Shown here piece after piece: positions 52,304-61,552 of a DNA stretch of 64,000 bases; the first letter of the stretch is position 1; every line of letters begins with the position of its first letter. A program made the position numbers and the translations under genes. The notes beneath the pieces were generated by a model. It searched no databases. It had not been told where the DNA came from and saw nothing but the letters and a program-made list of their open reading frames with translations. The stretch comes from Nioella sp. MMSF_3534 (lineage in GTDB: Bacteria > Pseudomonadota > Alphaproteobacteria > Rhodobacterales > Rhodobacteraceae), in the NCBI RefSeq assembly GCF_030732985.1, contig NZ_JASHJX010000004.1, forward strand, positions 62,001 to 126,000, read 5' to 3'.

Positions 52304-53317
52304 TTAGCTGCCGTAGATTGGCTGAACCGCAACACCGTCCCGCGCCGACTGCGCACAGGCCAGCGCGATGGCAAGCGCGGCGCGCCCGTCCTCGGCAGTG
52401 CTGGAGGGTTCGCGCCCCTCGGTTACTGCCGCATGGAACTCGTCCAGCGCGTTGTAGAAGGACTGGTCATAGCGTTCGAGGAAGAAGTGTTTCAGCGGCT
52501 TCCTCGCTTCGGTCGCGGTGCCGTCCCACCGGACAAGCGAGTCGTCGCGGTGATTGCGGGTCTGGACCATGCCCTTTTCGCCAAACGCCTCCAGCCGCTG
52601 GTCGAACCCGTAGGAACAGGCGCGCGAGTTGTTGATATGGACCAATGCGCCCGAAGGCATGGTCAGCGTCGTCATGGTCAGGTCGAAATCGCCTTCCGCC
52701 CCGATCTGGGGGTCGAATTTGCAGCTTCCGGCGGCATAGACCTGAACGGGCCTCTCTCCCGCGATCCAGCACAGAAGGTCGATATCGTGGATCGTGGCGT
52801 CGACGAAGTAGCCGCCCGAGGCACGGACGTAGTCGATCGGCGGGGGGCTTGGCTCGCGGCTCCAGCTCATCAGCATGTTCAGTGGCCCGACCTCGCCCGC
52901 GCGCACCGCCTGTTGCAGCATCGCGTTGTCGGGGTCGAACCGGCGGTTGAATCCGAGCATGAAGGGCACAGGGTGCGATTTCAGCGCCTGCATGGCGCGG
53001 TCCACCCGTTCCAGCGATTGATCGAGCGGTTTCTCGCAATAGATCGGTTTGCCCGCTGCCGCGACACGCTCGATATACTCCACGTGGGTATCGGTCGGCG
53101 TGGCAATCACCACCGCATGGACGCCCGGATCGGCCAGCACCGCGTCGAGATCATCCATCGGTCGCCCGCCATAAAGCGCAGCGGTCTTTTGGGCGGATGA
53201 CATGCGCGGGTTAAAGATCACCTCCAGCCGCAGGCCGGGATGGGCGTTGATCTTGGGTCCGTAGACATGGGCCATGCGACCCGTGCCCATCAGGGCGATG
53301 CCAAGTTCCCGTGTCAT
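52304..53317 (-). CDS. Gfo/Idh/MocA oxidoreductase, inositol-2-dehydrogenase-like
   Basis: 337-residue NAD(P)-dependent dehydrogenase. Seen: the N-terminal GIALMGTGRMAHVYGPKI, the EKP motif in IYCEKPLDQSLERV, FMLGFNRRFDPDN and the IolG-like GGYFVDATIHDIDLLCWIAG. Its resemblance is to myo-inositol 2-dehydrogenase, but the substrate is not proven. It overlaps the GMC gene by four bases (ATGA), forming a leftward pair. Confidence 0.9.
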   Translation of the reverse strand: MTRELGIALMGTGRMAHVYGPKINAHPGLRLEVIFNPRMSSAQKTAALYGGRPMDDLDAVLADPGVHAVVIATPTDTHVEYIERVAAAGKPIYCEKPLDQSLERVDRAMQALKSHPVPFMLGFNRRFDPDNAMLQQAVRAGEVGPLNMLMSWSREPSPPPIDYVRASGGYFVDATIHDIDLLCWIAGERPVQVYAAGSCKFDPQIGAEGDFDLTMTTLTMPSGALVHINNSRACSYGFDQRLEAFGEKGMVQTRNHRDDSLVRWDGTATEARKPLKHFFLERYDQSFYNALDEFHAAVTEGREPSSTAEDGRAALAIALACAQSARDGVAVQPIYGS

Positions 53318-54915
53318 GCGCGCCCCCTGAGGTCTGCCAGAATGATCGCCGCCGCCTTTTCCCCGATCATGATCGAGGCCGCGTTGGTGTTGCCCGTCAC
53401 GATGCGCGGCATGATCGAGGCATCGGCCACGCGCAGCCCCTCGATACCGTGCACTTTCAGGCGCGGATCAACCACCGCCGTGTCGTCCACCCCCATCTTG
53501 CAGGTGCCCACGGGGTGCAGCAGCGACAGCCCGTTCTGACGGCAATAGGCAAGCAGGTCTTCGTCCGACTGCACGTCCTTGCCGGGGGACAGTTCGTATT
53601 CCACACAGTCCGACATCGGCGCGGTCTGCGCAATCCTGCGCCCGAACTTCAGCCCCGCCAGCGCGGCGCGGTGGTCGGCCTCGTCCGCGAAGAAATTGAA
53701 CTGGATTTCCGGTGCTTTCGCGGGGTCCGGCGCGGTCAGGCGCACATGCCCGCGAGAGTTTGGCCGCATATGTTCGGCCAGGATCGTGAAGCCGGGGAAC
53801 GGGTGCGGCTTCAGCTGCTCGTCCGTGCACCAGGCCATGAAAGTCACCATCATGTCGGGGCGGTCGACCTCCGGCCCTGAACAGATGAAGGTATTGGAAT
53901 AATTGCCATTATCAGCGAACGGTCCGGTGCGGAACAACAGCCAGCGCAGCAGTTGCAGCCCGCCCTTCAGCTTGTTGTTGTAAAGGTCGTTCACCGTCAT
54001 CCGCACGGTAGACCGATACTCCGCCCCGATGCCGAAATGGTCTTGCAGGTTCTCGCCCACGCCTTGCAGGTCGTGCTGCGTCTCAACGCCATGCGCCTGC
54101 AACAGCGCCCCCGGACCGATGCCCGAGAGTTGCAGAAGTTGCGGGGAATTGAAGGTGCCGCCCGACAGGATGATTTCGTGCCGCGCTTTGGCTGTGTGGG
54201 TGCCGGACCTGTCCGTCCACGTCACGCCGGTCGCGCGCTTTCCGTCCAGGTCCACCCGCTGCACCAGCGCATGCAGGCGCAGGTCGATATTGCGCTTGGC
54301 GGCGCCCCGCAGGTAGCCCGCTGCCGTGCTCCACCGCCGACCATTCCGTGTCGTGGTCTGGACGTAGCCGGTGCCCTCTTGCTGTGCGCCGTTGAAATCG
54401 TCGTTGCGGGGCACGCCCAAAGCCTCTGACGCCGCGTGGAACGCCTCGCCAAGCGCATGCTCGGTGCGGATGTCCGAAACGGAGACCGGGCCGCCAGCGC
54501 CGTGGAAATCGTCCGCGCCCCGTTCCTGATCCTCGCAGGATTTGAAATAGGGCAGCACCCCGTCCCAGCCCCATCCGGTGCAGCCCGCCGCTTCCCATCC
54601 GTCGAAATCCTGAGGCTGGCCGCGCATGTAGATCATGCCGTTGATCGCGCCCGTGCCGCCCAGAACCTTGCCGCGCGGCTGGAAGAGTTGCCGCCCGTTC
54701 AGATGTGGTTCCGGCGCACTGGTGTAGCACCAGTTCACGGACGGGTTTGCATAGAGCAAAGAATAGCCAAGCGGGATGTGAATGAAGGGATTGCGATCCT
54801 TGCCGCCCGCTTCCAGCAGCAACACGCTGTGCCCCGCCTCTGCCAGCCGCCCGGCCACGGCACACCCGGCAGAGCCAGCGCCCACAACGATGAAATCATA
54901 GCTCTCAGCGGTCAT
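53314..54915 (-). CDS. GMC-family FAD oxidoreductase (choline dehydrogenase-like)
   Basis: 533-residue glucose-methanol-choline oxidoreductase. Seen: the FAD-binding FIVVGAGSAGCAVAGRLAEA, GKVLGGTGAINGMIYMRG, the second GMC motif ILSGGTFNSPQLLQLSGIGP, and the C-terminal catalytic His in HPVGTCKMG with GNTNAASIMIGEKA. It oxidises an alcohol with FAD. Choline is one option; with the adjoining dehydrogenase a polyol or sugar is as likely. It diverges from the HTH-SBP regulator. Confidence 0.92.
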   Translation of the reverse strand: MTAESYDFIVVGAGSAGCAVAGRLAEAGHSVLLLEAGGKDRNPFIHIPLGYSLLYANPSVNWCYTSAPEPHLNGRQLFQPRGKVLGGTGAINGMIYMRGQPQDFDGWEAAGCTGWGWDGVLPYFKSCEDQERGADDFHGAGGPVSVSDIRTEHALGEAFHAASEALGVPRNDDFNGAQQEGTGYVQTTTRNGRRWSTAAGYLRGAAKRNIDLRLHALVQRVDLDGKRATGVTWTDRSGTHTAKARHEIILSGGTFNSPQLLQLSGIGPGALLQAHGVETQHDLQGVGENLQDHFGIGAEYRSTVRMTVNDLYNNKLKGGLQLLRWLLFRTGPFADNGNYSNTFICSGPEVDRPDMMVTFMAWCTDEQLKPHPFPGFTILAEHMRPNSRGHVRLTAPDPAKAPEIQFNFFADEADHRAALAGLKFGRRIAQTAPMSDCVEYELSPGKDVQSDEDLLAYCRQNGLSLLHPVGTCKMGVDDTAVVDPRLKVHGIEGLRVADASIMPRIVTGNTNAASIMIGEKAAAIILADLRGRA

Positions 54916-54994
54916 TCGGTCCTCCCCGACCGCGCATTTGACGGCCCTTGGCCCAACTGTGTCACAGGGGCCGGTCTGGCCGGAACGTCACAAA

Positions 54995-55058
54995 TGTCAG
55001 GATTGGACAAAACTCCTGTGCCGCGAGAGGGCGGAGTGTGTTTTGTCAGAATTGGATA
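54995..55058. promoter_or_regulatory. Paired 15-base motif between the GMC gene and the HTH-SBP regulator
   Basis: TGTCAGGATTGGACA (54995-55009) and TGTCAGAATTGGATA (55044-55058) agree at 13 of 15 positions and start 49 bases apart. An inverted ACAAAACTCC/GGAGT...TTTTGT pair lies between and partly over them. The site sits in the divergent promoter region and is a candidate operator. Confidence 0.5.
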
Positions 55059-55079
55059 TTTCGCAAGGAGGGACCTGGC

Positions 55080-56783
55080 GTGACCCGGCAGGAGATGCTG
55101 CGCATTCTGTCCTTCATGGACGAAACCCGCGCGATCACGGAAAAACGGACAGAGCTTTCGGCGACGGATGCGCGCTGGAACATCATCGCCTATGCCATGC
55201 GACGGCATCTGGAAGGCAAGCTACTGACCATCACCTCGGCCGCGATGGCCGCCGATGTGCCCTATGGCACTGCGATGCGTCGGGTAAACGAGTTGCTGGA
55301 CACCGGCTTTCTGCTCAAGCGGCCACGGTCGAAGACAGGCAAGTCCTTCTCGCTTCACCCCACCCGCAAGCTGATCGAGGAGTTCGAAAGCTTCGCCATG
55401 CAGCTCAAGGCAATGGTGGGCAACACCTTCGGCTTTGCAAATGGCGATGGCGCGATGGAGGATTTCTATTTCGGCGGCTACTATATGGCCTCTCGCATCC
55501 TGCCTTATCCGAACGCGATGCGCGAAGGGGTGGGCTATGACCGCACGATCCGGCTGGCGGTGCCCGTCGATCCCACATTCGAGACCATCCGCCAACGCGC
55601 GCAGGAGCTTGGCGGATTTCTGGGCACCAAGCTGGAGGTGGTGAATCTCACGCTGGACGATCTTCACACCGAGATCATGGCCAATGCGGGGCGCGAGGCC
55701 TCGGATTACGACGTGGTGGCCGTGGATCTGCCGTGGATTGGGCAACTCGCGGAAGAACGCGTGATTCAGCCGCTTGACGAGATCATCGCCCGCAACCGGT
55801 TCAACCCGTCCGATTTCCATCCGGCGGCCTACAAGGGATCGTCCTGGGCGGGCAGCCAATACGCCTTGCCGATCCAGCCCACGGCAGAGCTTCTGTTCTG
55901 CCGGTCCGATCTGTTTGCCGATGCCGGCCTGTCGATCCCCGAGACGACAGAGGAGGTTCTGTTCGCCGCGAAACTGCTGCACCGGTCGCGGATGAACCTG
56001 TCTGGCATCGTGATGAATTTCAAACGCGGCACGCCGGTCGCGCATACCTTCATTCAGACACTGGCCAGCTATGGCCAGCCCGTGATTGACTTGCCACGGG
56101 TGGGGGAGGATTTCGATTTCGGGACGCTGTCGGGCGAAAACTATCGCCCGCTTCTGACCAGCGACGCGGCGCGTGCAACAGCCGAATTCCTGCTGGAACT
56201 GCGCAGTTATGCCCATCCTGACAGCCTGAAATGCGACTGGGACAGGCGGATTCGAATCTTTACCGAAGGCCACGCCGCCATGTGCTATGGCTGGAGCGTC
56301 CGGGCCCGCGCCTTTGAACTGGACGAAACCTCGCCCGCGCATCAGAACGTGGCCTTCGCGCCGCACCCGCACGGGCCGGGCGCGCGCACCGTGTCACCGA
56401 TCGGGGGGTTCTCGCTGGCGTTGCCGCAGGGGCTTTCTCCCGCAAGGGAACGGGCGGCATGGCGGGTCATGGAATACCTGACCCGGCCCGAGGTGTTGAA
56501 ATGGTATGTCCAGCACGGCAACCTCAGCAGCCCGCGGTTTTCCACCAGCGCCGACCCCGAGGTGCAGGCGAAAAGCAGCCTTCTGGGCCGGGTGGACGCG
56601 ATGGAGCGGCGCGGTGAGTTGCAGACATGGCCGCGCCCGCCGATCCCGGAATTTAGTGACATGCTGAGCGTTCTGGGGGACGAGATCTACCGGATGCTGC
56701 ACGGAGACAGCAGCGTAGAGGAAACGCTGACCCGCGCGCAGAACCGGGTGGATGCCATCATGCGGGAAAACGGGCGCTACTGA
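55080..56783 (+). CDS. Winged-HTH fused to a cytoplasmic family-1 solute-binding domain (regulator)
   Basis: 567 residues, starting at GTG 55080 behind GCAAGGAGGGACC. About residues 20-105 look like a winged helix-turn-helix (LTITSAAMAADVPYGTAMRR, then VNELLDTGFLLKRPRSKTGK). The rest is a full SBP_bac_1-type binding domain: IRLAVPVDPTFETIRQRAQE, SDYDVVAVDLPWIGQLAEE, YALPIQPTAELLFCRSDLFA, and the QTWPRPPIPEF ending. No signal peptide or membrane segment is present, so it should be cytoplasmic: a transcription factor sensing a sugar-like ligand. SgrR of E. coli is a precedent with another binding-protein family. Confidence 0.82.
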   Translation: MTRQEMLRILSFMDETRAITEKRTELSATDARWNIIAYAMRRHLEGKLLTITSAAMAADVPYGTAMRRVNELLDTGFLLKRPRSKTGKSFSLHPTRKLIEEFESFAMQLKAMVGNTFGFANGDGAMEDFYFGGYYMASRILPYPNAMREGVGYDRTIRLAVPVDPTFETIRQRAQELGGFLGTKLEVVNLTLDDLHTEIMANAGREASDYDVVAVDLPWIGQLAEERVIQPLDEIIARNRFNPSDFHPAAYKGSSWAGSQYALPIQPTAELLFCRSDLFADAGLSIPETTEEVLFAAKLLHRSRMNLSGIVMNFKRGTPVAHTFIQTLASYGQPVIDLPRVGEDFDFGTLSGENYRPLLTSDAARATAEFLLELRSYAHPDSLKCDWDRRIRIFTEGHAAMCYGWSVRARAFELDETSPAHQNVAFAPHPHGPGARTVSPIGGFSLALPQGLSPARERAAWRVMEYLTRPEVLKWYVQHGNLSSPRFSTSADPEVQAKSSLLGRVDAMERRGELQTWPRPPIPEFSDMLSVLGDEIYRMLHGDSSVEETLTRAQNRVDAIMRENGRY

Positions 56784-56796
56784 GGCGCATGAAAAA

Positions 56797-56824
56797 GGGC
56801 GCGCGGCCTGATCGCCGCGCGCCC
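56797..56824. terminator. Terminator between the HTH-SBP and binding-protein genes
   Basis: Eleven-base perfect stem GGGCGCGCGGC (56797-56807) and GCCGCGCGCCC (56814-56824) with a six-base loop, in the 61-base gap between two converging genes. A- and T-rich flanks fit termination in both directions. Confidence 0.85.
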
Positions 56825-56844
56825 CGTCTTTCATTTCTGTCAGA

Positions 56845-57837
56845 TTACCAGGTCGGGCGTTCGAACTCGGTCACGTTCTCGGGCGTCACCATCGGGGTCT
56901 CGATCCCCTGAAGCGCCGGAACCTCGATGCCATTGGCCACGCGGATCGCCGTCTGAATGGCGAGGATCGCGTCATCGATGGGCGACTGCTTGTTCGACCC
57001 CTGATGCCAGCCTTCCTGCATCGCGTCCCAGCCTTCGCCGAACTGGTTGCAGGTCACGACCGCGACTTCGCCCGGCTCCAGGCCCGCGCCTTGCAGCGCG
57101 CTGATCACGCCAAGGCCCATGCCATCGTCGAAGGCATAGACGCCGTCGATCTGGTCGCCATACTGGGTCAGGAAGGTTTCCATCACGGTCTGGGCGCGTT
57201 CGCGGTTCCATTCCGCTGTCTGGCTGTCGAGAATGGTGATGCCGGGATATTCATCGGCGATCCGGTCGAGGAAGCAGTTGCCGCGCAGGATCGACACCGT
57301 GTACCCCGGCGTGCCTTCGACGACCACGATATTGCCTTCGCCGCCAAGCGCTTCGGCCAGCATGTCTGCGGACTGTTCGGCTTGCAGGCAGTCATCGGGG
57401 CCGGTGTGACCGACGATGTAGCGCCGCCCCGCTTCGCCAATGGGCGAGTTCGAGGTGACCACCGGGATACCCGCGCGATAGGCCGAGCGGATCGCCGGAA
57501 TCAGCGCGTTCTGCGAGGTGGGCCAGACCACGATCGCGTCGGGGTTCTGGGAAATCATGTCCTGGATCTGGTCGAACTGCACGGCCGGGTCGCCCTGCGG
57601 GTCCATCACGGTGGCCTGAATGCCAAGCTCTGCCGCGTATTCCTCGGCTGCCTGTGCATACATCGCCTGATAGGCGTTGGACCCCGGATACAGAACGGTG
57701 ATGCCGATCCGCGTTTCCGAAAGCGGCTGCTGAAGGTCGCCTCCCAGCCAGTCCGGTGCATCCTGCGCCATCGCCATGCCCGCGGTCATCGCCGCTGTCA
57801 CCGCAAGGCCAAAGCCCCTTGTCATCAGTCTTGTCAT
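56845..57837 (-). CDS. Ribose-type ABC transporter substrate-binding protein
   Basis: 330-residue periplasmic binding protein, Peripla_BP_4 type. Signal peptide MTRLMTRGFGLAVTAAMTAG with MAMAQ cleavage. Seen: IGITVLYPGSNAYQAMYAQA, DPAVQFDQIQDMISQNPDAI and VYAFDDGMGLGVISALQGAG. The start at 57837 has an AGGGAGGAAAG ribosome-binding site. It diverges from the permease/ATPase genes. A monosaccharide or cyclitol ligand is likely. Confidence 0.9.
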   Translation of the reverse strand: MTRLMTRGFGLAVTAAMTAGMAMAQDAPDWLGGDLQQPLSETRIGITVLYPGSNAYQAMYAQAAEEYAAELGIQATVMDPQGDPAVQFDQIQDMISQNPDAIVVWPTSQNALIPAIRSAYRAGIPVVTSNSPIGEAGRRYIVGHTGPDDCLQAEQSADMLAEALGGEGNIVVVEGTPGYTVSILRGNCFLDRIADEYPGITILDSQTAEWNRERAQTVMETFLTQYGDQIDGVYAFDDGMGLGVISALQGAGLEPGEVAVVTCNQFGEGWDAMQEGWHQGSNKQSPIDDAILAIQTAIRVANGIEVPALQGIETPMVTPENVTEFERPTW

Positions 57838-57956
57838 CTCTTTCCTCCCTTTTCGCGCCGCATCTCGGTTTGCCCTTTGGCAACGGGGCGTCGCGGCCTG
57901 CGCCCTTTCAACACCCCTGATCATGAGCCGCGGGCGCAAGCGTTCAACGCGCGACA

Positions 57957-58049
57957 TGTCCAAATCTGATTTTCTTGACCGCCCCTACGGGGGCTTCACG
58001 GGGACTTCATCGCGCCGCAGATCGGGGCCGAATAACCAGATTGGATTTA
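57957..58049. promoter_or_regulatory. Two motif copies similar to those at 54995-55058
   Basis: TGTCCAAATCTGATT (57957-57971) matches the inverse complement of the 54995 motif at 11 of 15 positions. CCAGATTGGATTTA (58036-58049) shares the CAG.ATTGGAT core. Both lie in the 267-base divergent gap between the binding-protein and permease genes. Possible operators of the HTH-SBP regulators. Confidence 0.35.
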
Positions 58050-58104
58050 TTGGCGCTGTCTGCGGGCCAAGCCCTTCGCCTACCGTTTGGGACAGGGAGG
58101 AATC

Positions 58105-59064
58105 GTGACAATGCAGACAGAGGTGAAGGCGTTCCTGCGTCGGCATGGGCTTTTGGCGGGGTTCGGGCTGTTCCTGATCTCGGTCGCCCTCAGCGCCGAT
58201 GCGTTCCTGACGCCGGGCAACATTTTCGATGTCCTGAGACAGGTGTCGATCACGGGCGTCATGGCGGTCGGCGTCACCTTCGTGGTGATCACCGGGCGGC
58301 TGGATCTCTCGGTCGGATCGCTTCTGACCCTGCTGACGGTGATCGTGGTCGACCAACACAACACGTCCGGCCCGGCTATGGCCATCCTGATCACGCTCGC
58401 GGCGGGGATCGGGGTTGGCATGTTCAACGGCGTTCTTGTCGGGCTTGTCGGGCTGAACGCCCTGATCGTGACACTGGCGATGCTGTCCTTCCTGCAAGGG
58501 CTTGTCCTGTTCTATTCCGGCGGGTCGAACGTGAATGTCCAGAATGCGCAGACCACGTGGTTCGCGGTATTCGGGCGGCACGACCTGCTCGGCGTCCCGG
58601 TGCCCGCGCTGATCTTCCTCGTGACGGCAGTGATCGCGGCCTTCGTCCTGAACCGCACGGTTTTCGGCCGCCAGGTCTTTGCCGTGGGCGGCAATGAAAC
58701 CGCCAGCCGCTTTTCCGGCATCGCGTCGCGCTGGACGGTGTTCTGGGCCTACGCGCTTTCCGGGCTGACCACGGCCATTGCCGCAGTCATCATGGGCAGC
58801 CGCGTGATGGGCGCGCAGAACACCATCGGTCAGGGATATGAGCTGACGGTTCTGGCGGGTGTGATCCTTGGCGGCACGTCGCTGCTTGGCGGGTCGGGCA
58901 GTATCTGGCGCACGGTTCTGGGCATCACCATGCTCGGATTTATCCAGAACGGACTGCTTCTGCTCGGCTTTCCCTATTACGTTCAGTGGCTCGTCACCTG
59001 GGCGGTCATCATCCTGGCGGTCTGGATCGACCTGGGCGCCAAACGCGGGAGGATCCTGGCATGA
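58105..59064 (+). CDS. Ribose-type ABC transporter permease 1
   Basis: 319-residue RbsC-like permease (BPD_transp_2). Seen: VGVTFVVITGRLDLSVGSLL and LAGVILGGTSLLGGSGSIWR with about eight transmembrane segments. The start was taken at GTG 58105, five bases after GGGAGG; ATG 58111 is the alternative. Overlaps permease 2 by four bases. Confidence 0.9.
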   Translation: MTMQTEVKAFLRRHGLLAGFGLFLISVALSADAFLTPGNIFDVLRQVSITGVMAVGVTFVVITGRLDLSVGSLLTLLTVIVVDQHNTSGPAMAILITLAAGIGVGMFNGVLVGLVGLNALIVTLAMLSFLQGLVLFYSGGSNVNVQNAQTTWFAVFGRHDLLGVPVPALIFLVTAVIAAFVLNRTVFGRQVFAVGGNETASRFSGIASRWTVFWAYALSGLTTAIAAVIMGSRVMGAQNTIGQGYELTVLAGVILGGTSLLGGSGSIWRTVLGITMLGFIQNGLLLLGFPYYVQWLVTWAVIILAVWIDLGAKRGRILA

Positions 59065-60032
59065 GCGCGACCACATCCATCACCAAGGCAGGCGGTCACA
59101 GCAGCGTCGCACGCCTGTTGATGCGCAACCACATCTGGGTGTTCCTGGCCCTGACCGTCGTGGTGTTTTCCGCCTCCAGCCCGTATTTTCTGACGGTCAA
59201 CAACCTTGGCAACGTGCTGACGCAGGCGGCCTTCATCGGCATTCTAGCCATCGGCATGACCATGGTGATGATCGACGGGGAAATCGACCTGTCGGTCGGC
59301 GCGATCCTTGCGCTGGCCTCGGCGCTGGCCATCGGGTTGCAGGACCATATCGGCATTTGGCCCGCTGTCTTCGTGGGCTTGCTGTCGGGTGCCGCGCTTG
59401 GCTTTCTCAACGGGACTCTGGTGGCGCTGTCGGGGATGCATTCCTTCATCGTCACGCTTGGCGGGCTGATCGGCATCCGGGGGCTGGTCTTCATCTATAC
59501 CGGCGAAGACGCCCTGATGGTCAGCGATTTCAGCTATACGGACTACCCCGAGATCTACCTTGGCCCGGTGTCCCTGACTGCGATGATCTTCATCGCACTG
59601 GCCCTGTTCTTCCAGTGGATTCTGTCCAGCACCCGCCACGGGCGTGAAACCTACGCCATCGGTGACAATATCGACGCGGCCCATGACGCAGGCATCAACA
59701 TCAAGCGTCACAAGATCATCAACTTCACCCTCTGCGGCGCGCTTGCCGCCATCGCGGGTATTCTTCTGTCGATGCGCCTTGGCACGGCGGAGCCGAACGC
59801 GGGCAAGGTGTGGGAGCTGTGGACCATCATCGCCGTGGTGCTTGGCGGTACCCGGTTGCAGGGCGGCTATGGCAGCATGTGGATGACCATCGGAGGTGTG
59901 CTGACGCTGGCCGTTCTGCGCAACGGGCTCAGGCTGCTTAACACCCCGAATTACGTCGAGCTGATGGTGATGGGCACGGTCCTTGTCCTCGCGCTGCTGA
60001 TCGACAAGCTTCTCAGCCGGCAGGAGGCATGA
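59061..60032 (+). CDS. Ribose-type ABC transporter permease 2
   Basis: 323-residue RbsC-like permease. Seen: IGMTMVMIDGEIDLSVGAIL and IIAVVLGGTRLQGGYGSMW. The ATGA overlap with permease 1 fixes the start. Its presence beside permease 1 suggests a heterodimeric channel. Confidence 0.92.
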   Translation: MSATTSITKAGGHSSVARLLMRNHIWVFLALTVVVFSASSPYFLTVNNLGNVLTQAAFIGILAIGMTMVMIDGEIDLSVGAILALASALAIGLQDHIGIWPAVFVGLLSGAALGFLNGTLVALSGMHSFIVTLGGLIGIRGLVFIYTGEDALMVSDFSYTDYPEIYLGPVSLTAMIFIALALFFQWILSSTRHGRETYAIGDNIDAAHDAGINIKRHKIINFTLCGALAAIAGILLSMRLGTAEPNAGKVWELWTIIAVVLGGTRLQGGYGSMWMTIGGVLTLAVLRNGLRLLNTPNYVELMVMGTVLVLALLIDKLLSRQEA

Positions 60033-61543
60033 CCATGGCGGACCCGATCCTGACCCTATCCGGCATCACCAAGACCTTCCCCGGCGTGATCGCGCTGGAC
60101 AAGGTCAGCTTCGATGTGCGCCCCGGTGAAGTCCACGCGCTTGTGGGGGAAAACGGCGCGGGCAAGTCCACGCTGATGAAGGTGCTGGCCGGGCTCTATC
60201 ACCCCGATGCGGGTGCAATCATCTACCAGGGCCAGCCCGTCCAGATCGACAATCCTTTGGCCGCGCGCGAAAAGGGCATCCTGCTGATCCATCAGGAACT
60301 GTCGCTGTCGCCGGAACTGTCGGTTGCCGAGAACATCTATCTGGGCGCGTGGCCGACAAATGCGCTTGGTGTGCTGAACAAACGCAAGCTGCGCCGCGAT
60401 GCGCAGGCGGCGCTGGATGCAATGGGATGCAGCTTCGGCCCCGATGACCGCGTCGGCACGCTTTCGGTCGCCATGCAGCAGATGGTGGAAATCGCCCGGT
60501 CGCAGGCGTTCAGCGCCAATGTGGTGATCTTCGACGAACCCACGGCCTCGCTGACCGACACGGAAAAGGACCAGCTTTTCACCACCATCCGCGGGCTTCA
60601 GCGCCAAGGGGTGGGGATCGTCTATATCTCTCACAAGATGGATGAAATCTTCGAACTGACCGACCGCATCACGGTGCTGCGCGACGGCCAGGTGCAGGGC
60701 ACCGTGACCACGAAAGAGACCGACGCCACCGCCGTCACCCGCATGATGATCGGCCGAACATTGGAGGCCTATTTTCACAAGGCCGACAGCACCTTCCGCG
60801 ACGAGGTGCTGCGCGTCGAGGGCCTCAGCCTGAAAGGCCAGTTCGGGGATGTGAGCTTCTCCGTCCGGCAGGGCGAAGTGCTTGGCTTTTACGGGCTCGT
60901 CGGCGCGGGCCGGTCCGAGGTGGTCGAAACCCTCTTCGGTATCCGCAAGGCCGACCGGGGCACGTTGCGCTGGCAAGGCGCGGAAATCCCGCTGCCGACG
61001 CCCCGGCAGGCCATCGACCTGGGCATGGCGCTGGTCCCCGAAAGCCGCAAGGAACAGGGGCTTGTCCTGATGATGGGCGGGATGGAAAACACCACCCTGC
61101 CGCATCTGGCCAGCTACGCCCGCAGAACCGTCATGGACCGGGGCAAGGAACGTGCCACGTTCGATGAATACAAGGATGCGCTCTCGATCAAGACCACGGG
61201 GCCGGAGCAGCCGGTCTCCACGCTGTCCGGCGGCAACCAACAGAAATTCGTTCTGGCCAAATGGCTGTGTGCAGGGCCCAAGCTGATCATTCTCGATGAA
61301 CCCACGCGGGGGATCGACGTGGGGTCGAAATCGGCCATCCACACGCTGATCGCGAACCTCGCGGAACGGGGTCTTGCCGTGATCGTGATCTCGTCCGAAA
61401 TGCCCGAGGTCCTTGGCGTCAGCCACCGGGTGCTGGCCATGGCCGAGGGGCGATTGGTCGGTGAATTCGAGGGCGAGGAGATGACCGAGGAAAACCTGAT
61501 CGACGCGGTGTCGCATCACCTGGCACGGCCAGCGGCGGAATAG
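60029..61543 (+). CDS. Ribose-type ABC transporter ATPase (two ABC domains)
   Basis: 504-residue RbsA-like double ATPase. First domain: ALVGENGAGKSTLMKVLAGL with the signature LSVAMQQMVEIARSQAFSAN; second: GFYGLVGAGRSEVVETLFGI with LSGGNQQKFVLAKWLC. It overlaps permease 2 by four bases and is nine bases from the dehydrogenase gene. Confidence 0.93.
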   Translation: MTMADPILTLSGITKTFPGVIALDKVSFDVRPGEVHALVGENGAGKSTLMKVLAGLYHPDAGAIIYQGQPVQIDNPLAAREKGILLIHQELSLSPELSVAENIYLGAWPTNALGVLNKRKLRRDAQAALDAMGCSFGPDDRVGTLSVAMQQMVEIARSQAFSANVVIFDEPTASLTDTEKDQLFTTIRGLQRQGVGIVYISHKMDEIFELTDRITVLRDGQVQGTVTTKETDATAVTRMMIGRTLEAYFHKADSTFRDEVLRVEGLSLKGQFGDVSFSVRQGEVLGFYGLVGAGRSEVVETLFGIRKADRGTLRWQGAEIPLPTPRQAIDLGMALVPESRKEQGLVLMMGGMENTTLPHLASYARRTVMDRGKERATFDEYKDALSIKTTGPEQPVSTLSGGNQQKFVLAKWLCAGPKLIILDEPTRGIDVGSKSAIHTLIANLAERGLAVIVISSEMPEVLGVSHRVLAMAEGRLVGEFEGEEMTEENLIDAVSHHLARPAAE

Positions 61544-61552
61544 GAGACCAAT

